From positions 1-6,294 of the forward strand of contig ML214166.1 in NCBI GenBank assembly GCA_004366195.1: a stretch of DNA of 6,294 bases, read 5' to 3'. Positions within the stretch are counted from its first letter, which is position 1. Every line of letters starts with the position of its first letter. Made by a program: the position numbers and the translations under genes. The DNA comes from Actinomycetota bacterium. GTDB taxonomy: Bacteria > Actinomycetota > UBA4738 > HRBIN12. Positions 5,287 through 6,294 of this stretch are shown here, in pieces. Below the pieces are notes generated by a model that worked only from the letters and a program-made list of their open reading frames with translations, did not search any database and was not told where the DNA came from.

Positions 5287-6294
5287 ATGAACGTTGCCGG
5301 GTCGCGCTGGTCCGCAACGGTCGCTCTGGTGGCCGCTGTGCTGGTGGCCGCCGCCTGCAAGGCTCCCGGCGGAGGCGAGGAGGGCGGCGGCGCCGAGGGC
5401 GAGGGCGACATCGTCGTGGCGTCGGCCATGCCGCTCACCGGACCCTACGCGAGCGACGGCGAGGAGATGCAGCAGGCCCTGGAGATGGCGATCGACGAGT
5501 ACAACGCGGAGGGCGGCCTGCTGGGCCGGAAGCTCACGCTCGTCACGTGCGACGTGGGCGCCCTGGAGGTGGACACGATCCAGGCTTGTGCCGAGCGCCT
5601 CCTTGGTGAGAACCCCGACGCGGTGATCACCGGCTATGACGACAGCGGCGTGAACACCCTCGCCTTCGGGGAGGGGGACATGCCCTACCTGCACGCGGTC
5701 ACCATGCGCGCCGCGATCGAGCCGGTGATGGAGGACCCGGAGAAGTACGGGAACGTCTTCCAGTACGACCCCAGCGACTACGACTACGGCACGAACGCCG
5801 CCGCCGTGCTGCCCGACGCGGCGGAGCGCCTTGGGTTCGAGCCGGCGAACCGGACCGTCGCCGTCATCACGACCGACTACGCCTACAACGCGGTGGGGGC
5901 CGACGCCTTCATCGAGAGCATCCGCAAGCAGGGTTACGACCTCGCCCTGAAGGAGGTCATCCCCTTCGGCGTGCAGGAGTTCGGGCCGATCCTCAGCAAG
6001 ATCCAGGAGGCCGAGCCGGCCTTCGTCACGTTCTGGGATCTCGACCCCTCGGACGCGGCCCGCTTCATGCAGCAGTGGTCGCGGCAGTTCGGGGACACGG
6101 GGATCCGGAGCCTCGTCTACATGCAGTACACGCCGAACATCCCGGAGTTCCTCGAGCTGGCCGGGGAGAGCGCGAACGGTCTGCTCTGGGCGACCGTCAT
6201 CGGCATCAGCGACAAGATCGGCAGCGACAAGACCGACTACATCCGGCGGTGGACCGAGCGGTACGGACACGAGCCGTTCTCGATCCACCCCTTC
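5287..6294 (+). CDS. ABC-transporter solute-binding lipoprotein, branched-chain amino acid/amide type, 3' end missing
   Basis: An open frame of 336 codons that runs off the window without a stop. The first 24 residues form a signal peptide (R7, then a hydrophobic stretch 10-23) ending in VAAAC, so C24 is the likely lipidated cysteine. A Gly/Glu-rich linker follows (28-40). Mature sequence starts with IVVASAMPLTGPYASDGEEM (42-61), then a helix containing AIDEYNAEGGLLGRKL, the standard opening of Peripla_BP_6/LivJ-type binding proteins (periplasmic-binding fold type I). Later segments such as VAVITTDYAYNAVGADAFIE and a FGPILSKIQEAEP segment are typical of the second lobe. C88 and C101 could form a disulfide. 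Family members are usually near 400 residues, so perhaps 60-100 are missing. Substrate cannot be read from the sequence: branched-chain amino acids, urea or amides are all possible. Permease and ATPase genes, if linked, would lie beyond the window. The start is set by AGGAGG at 5272-5277. Confidence 0.92.
   Translation, partial: MNVAGSRWSATVALVAAVLVAAACKAPGGGEEGGGAEGEGDIVVASAMPLTGPYASDGEEMQQALEMAIDEYNAEGGLLGRKLTLVTCDVGALEVDTIQACAERLLGENPDAVITGYDDSGVNTLAFGEGDMPYLHAVTMRAAIEPVMEDPEKYGNVFQYDPSDYDYGTNAAAVLPDAAERLGFEPANRTVAVITTDYAYNAVGADAFIESIRKQGYDLALKEVIPFGVQEFGPILSKIQEAEPAFVTFWDLDPSDAARFMQQWSRQFGDTGIRSLVYMQYTPNIPEFLELAGESANGLLWATVIGISDKIGSDKTDYIRRWTERYGHEPFSIHPF

Noticed and set aside
5223..5438. 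N-terminal extension of the propeller lipoprotein to an ATG at 5438
   Set aside because: It would run antisense through the start of the divergent gene and bury the signal peptide. GAGGG at 5230-5234 supports the GTG at 5222.
5233..6288. 351-codon minus-strand open frame opposite the solute-binding protein
   Set aside because: The sense strand has a signal peptide, ribosome site and family motifs; the antisense product is Val/Leu/Arg/Asp-rich with no recognisable domain.
1..6294. tRNA, rRNA, CRISPR array, insertion sequence or attachment site
   Set aside because: No repeated spacer pattern, terminal inverted repeats, transposase motifs or tRNA-like arms were seen; almost all bases are explained by tightly packed protein genes.

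Overview
The window is very GC-rich, with coding third positions almost all G or C, frequent GTG starts and dense gene packing. Its first six genes follow the order of a well-known block in Mycobacterium tuberculosis (cysO, cysM, murI, the Rv1339-type metallo-hydrolase, rph, rdgB). This points to an actinobacterium. The proteins are similar to but clearly diverged from the mycobacterial ones, and the rhomboid gene that sits between cysM and murI in M. tuberculosis is absent, so I infer a lineage outside the mycobacteria, possibly deep-branching. That placement is inference.

Bases 1-4309 (+ strand) look like one operon that begins upstream of the window. It holds the 3' end of a MoeB/ThiF-type adenylyltransferase (E1), the small sulfur-carrier protein CysO, the O-phosphoserine sulfhydrylase CysM, glutamate racemase MurI, a beta-lactamase-fold hydrolase of the Rv1339 (proposed cAMP phosphodiesterase) type, RNase PH and the ITP/XTP pyrophosphatase RdgB. 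Gaps between genes are 27, 18, 3, -1, 7 and -1 bases. The first three genes form a cysteine route: the E1 activates the CysO C-terminal Gly-Gly, which becomes a thiocarboxylate, and CysM transfers that sulfur to a serine-derived acceptor. The Mec+ peptidase that would release cysteine is not in the window. The other four genes cover cell-wall D-glutamate supply, a probable second-messenger or nucleotide hydrolase, tRNA 3'-end trimming and nucleotide-pool cleaning.

Bases 4311-5222 (- strand) encode a predicted lipoprotein with a six-bladed TolB/PD40-type beta-propeller. Its stop codon lies one base from the rdgB stop, so the two transcription units converge with no spacer. Bases 5223-5286 form a short divergent intergenic region with a plausible sigma-70-type promoter for the rightward gene, overlapping -10-like sequences on both strands and a short palindrome. 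From 5287 to the window end runs the N-terminal 336 codons of a lipoprotein solute-binding protein of the branched-chain amino acid/amide ABC transporter class. It has no stop codon in the window.

I see no RNA genes, mobile elements, CRISPR arrays or attachment sites. Most of the window is a conserved housekeeping block. The parts least explained by known biology are the propeller lipoprotein paired head-to-head with the solute-binding protein, and the rhodanese-less E1 placed directly next to cysO.
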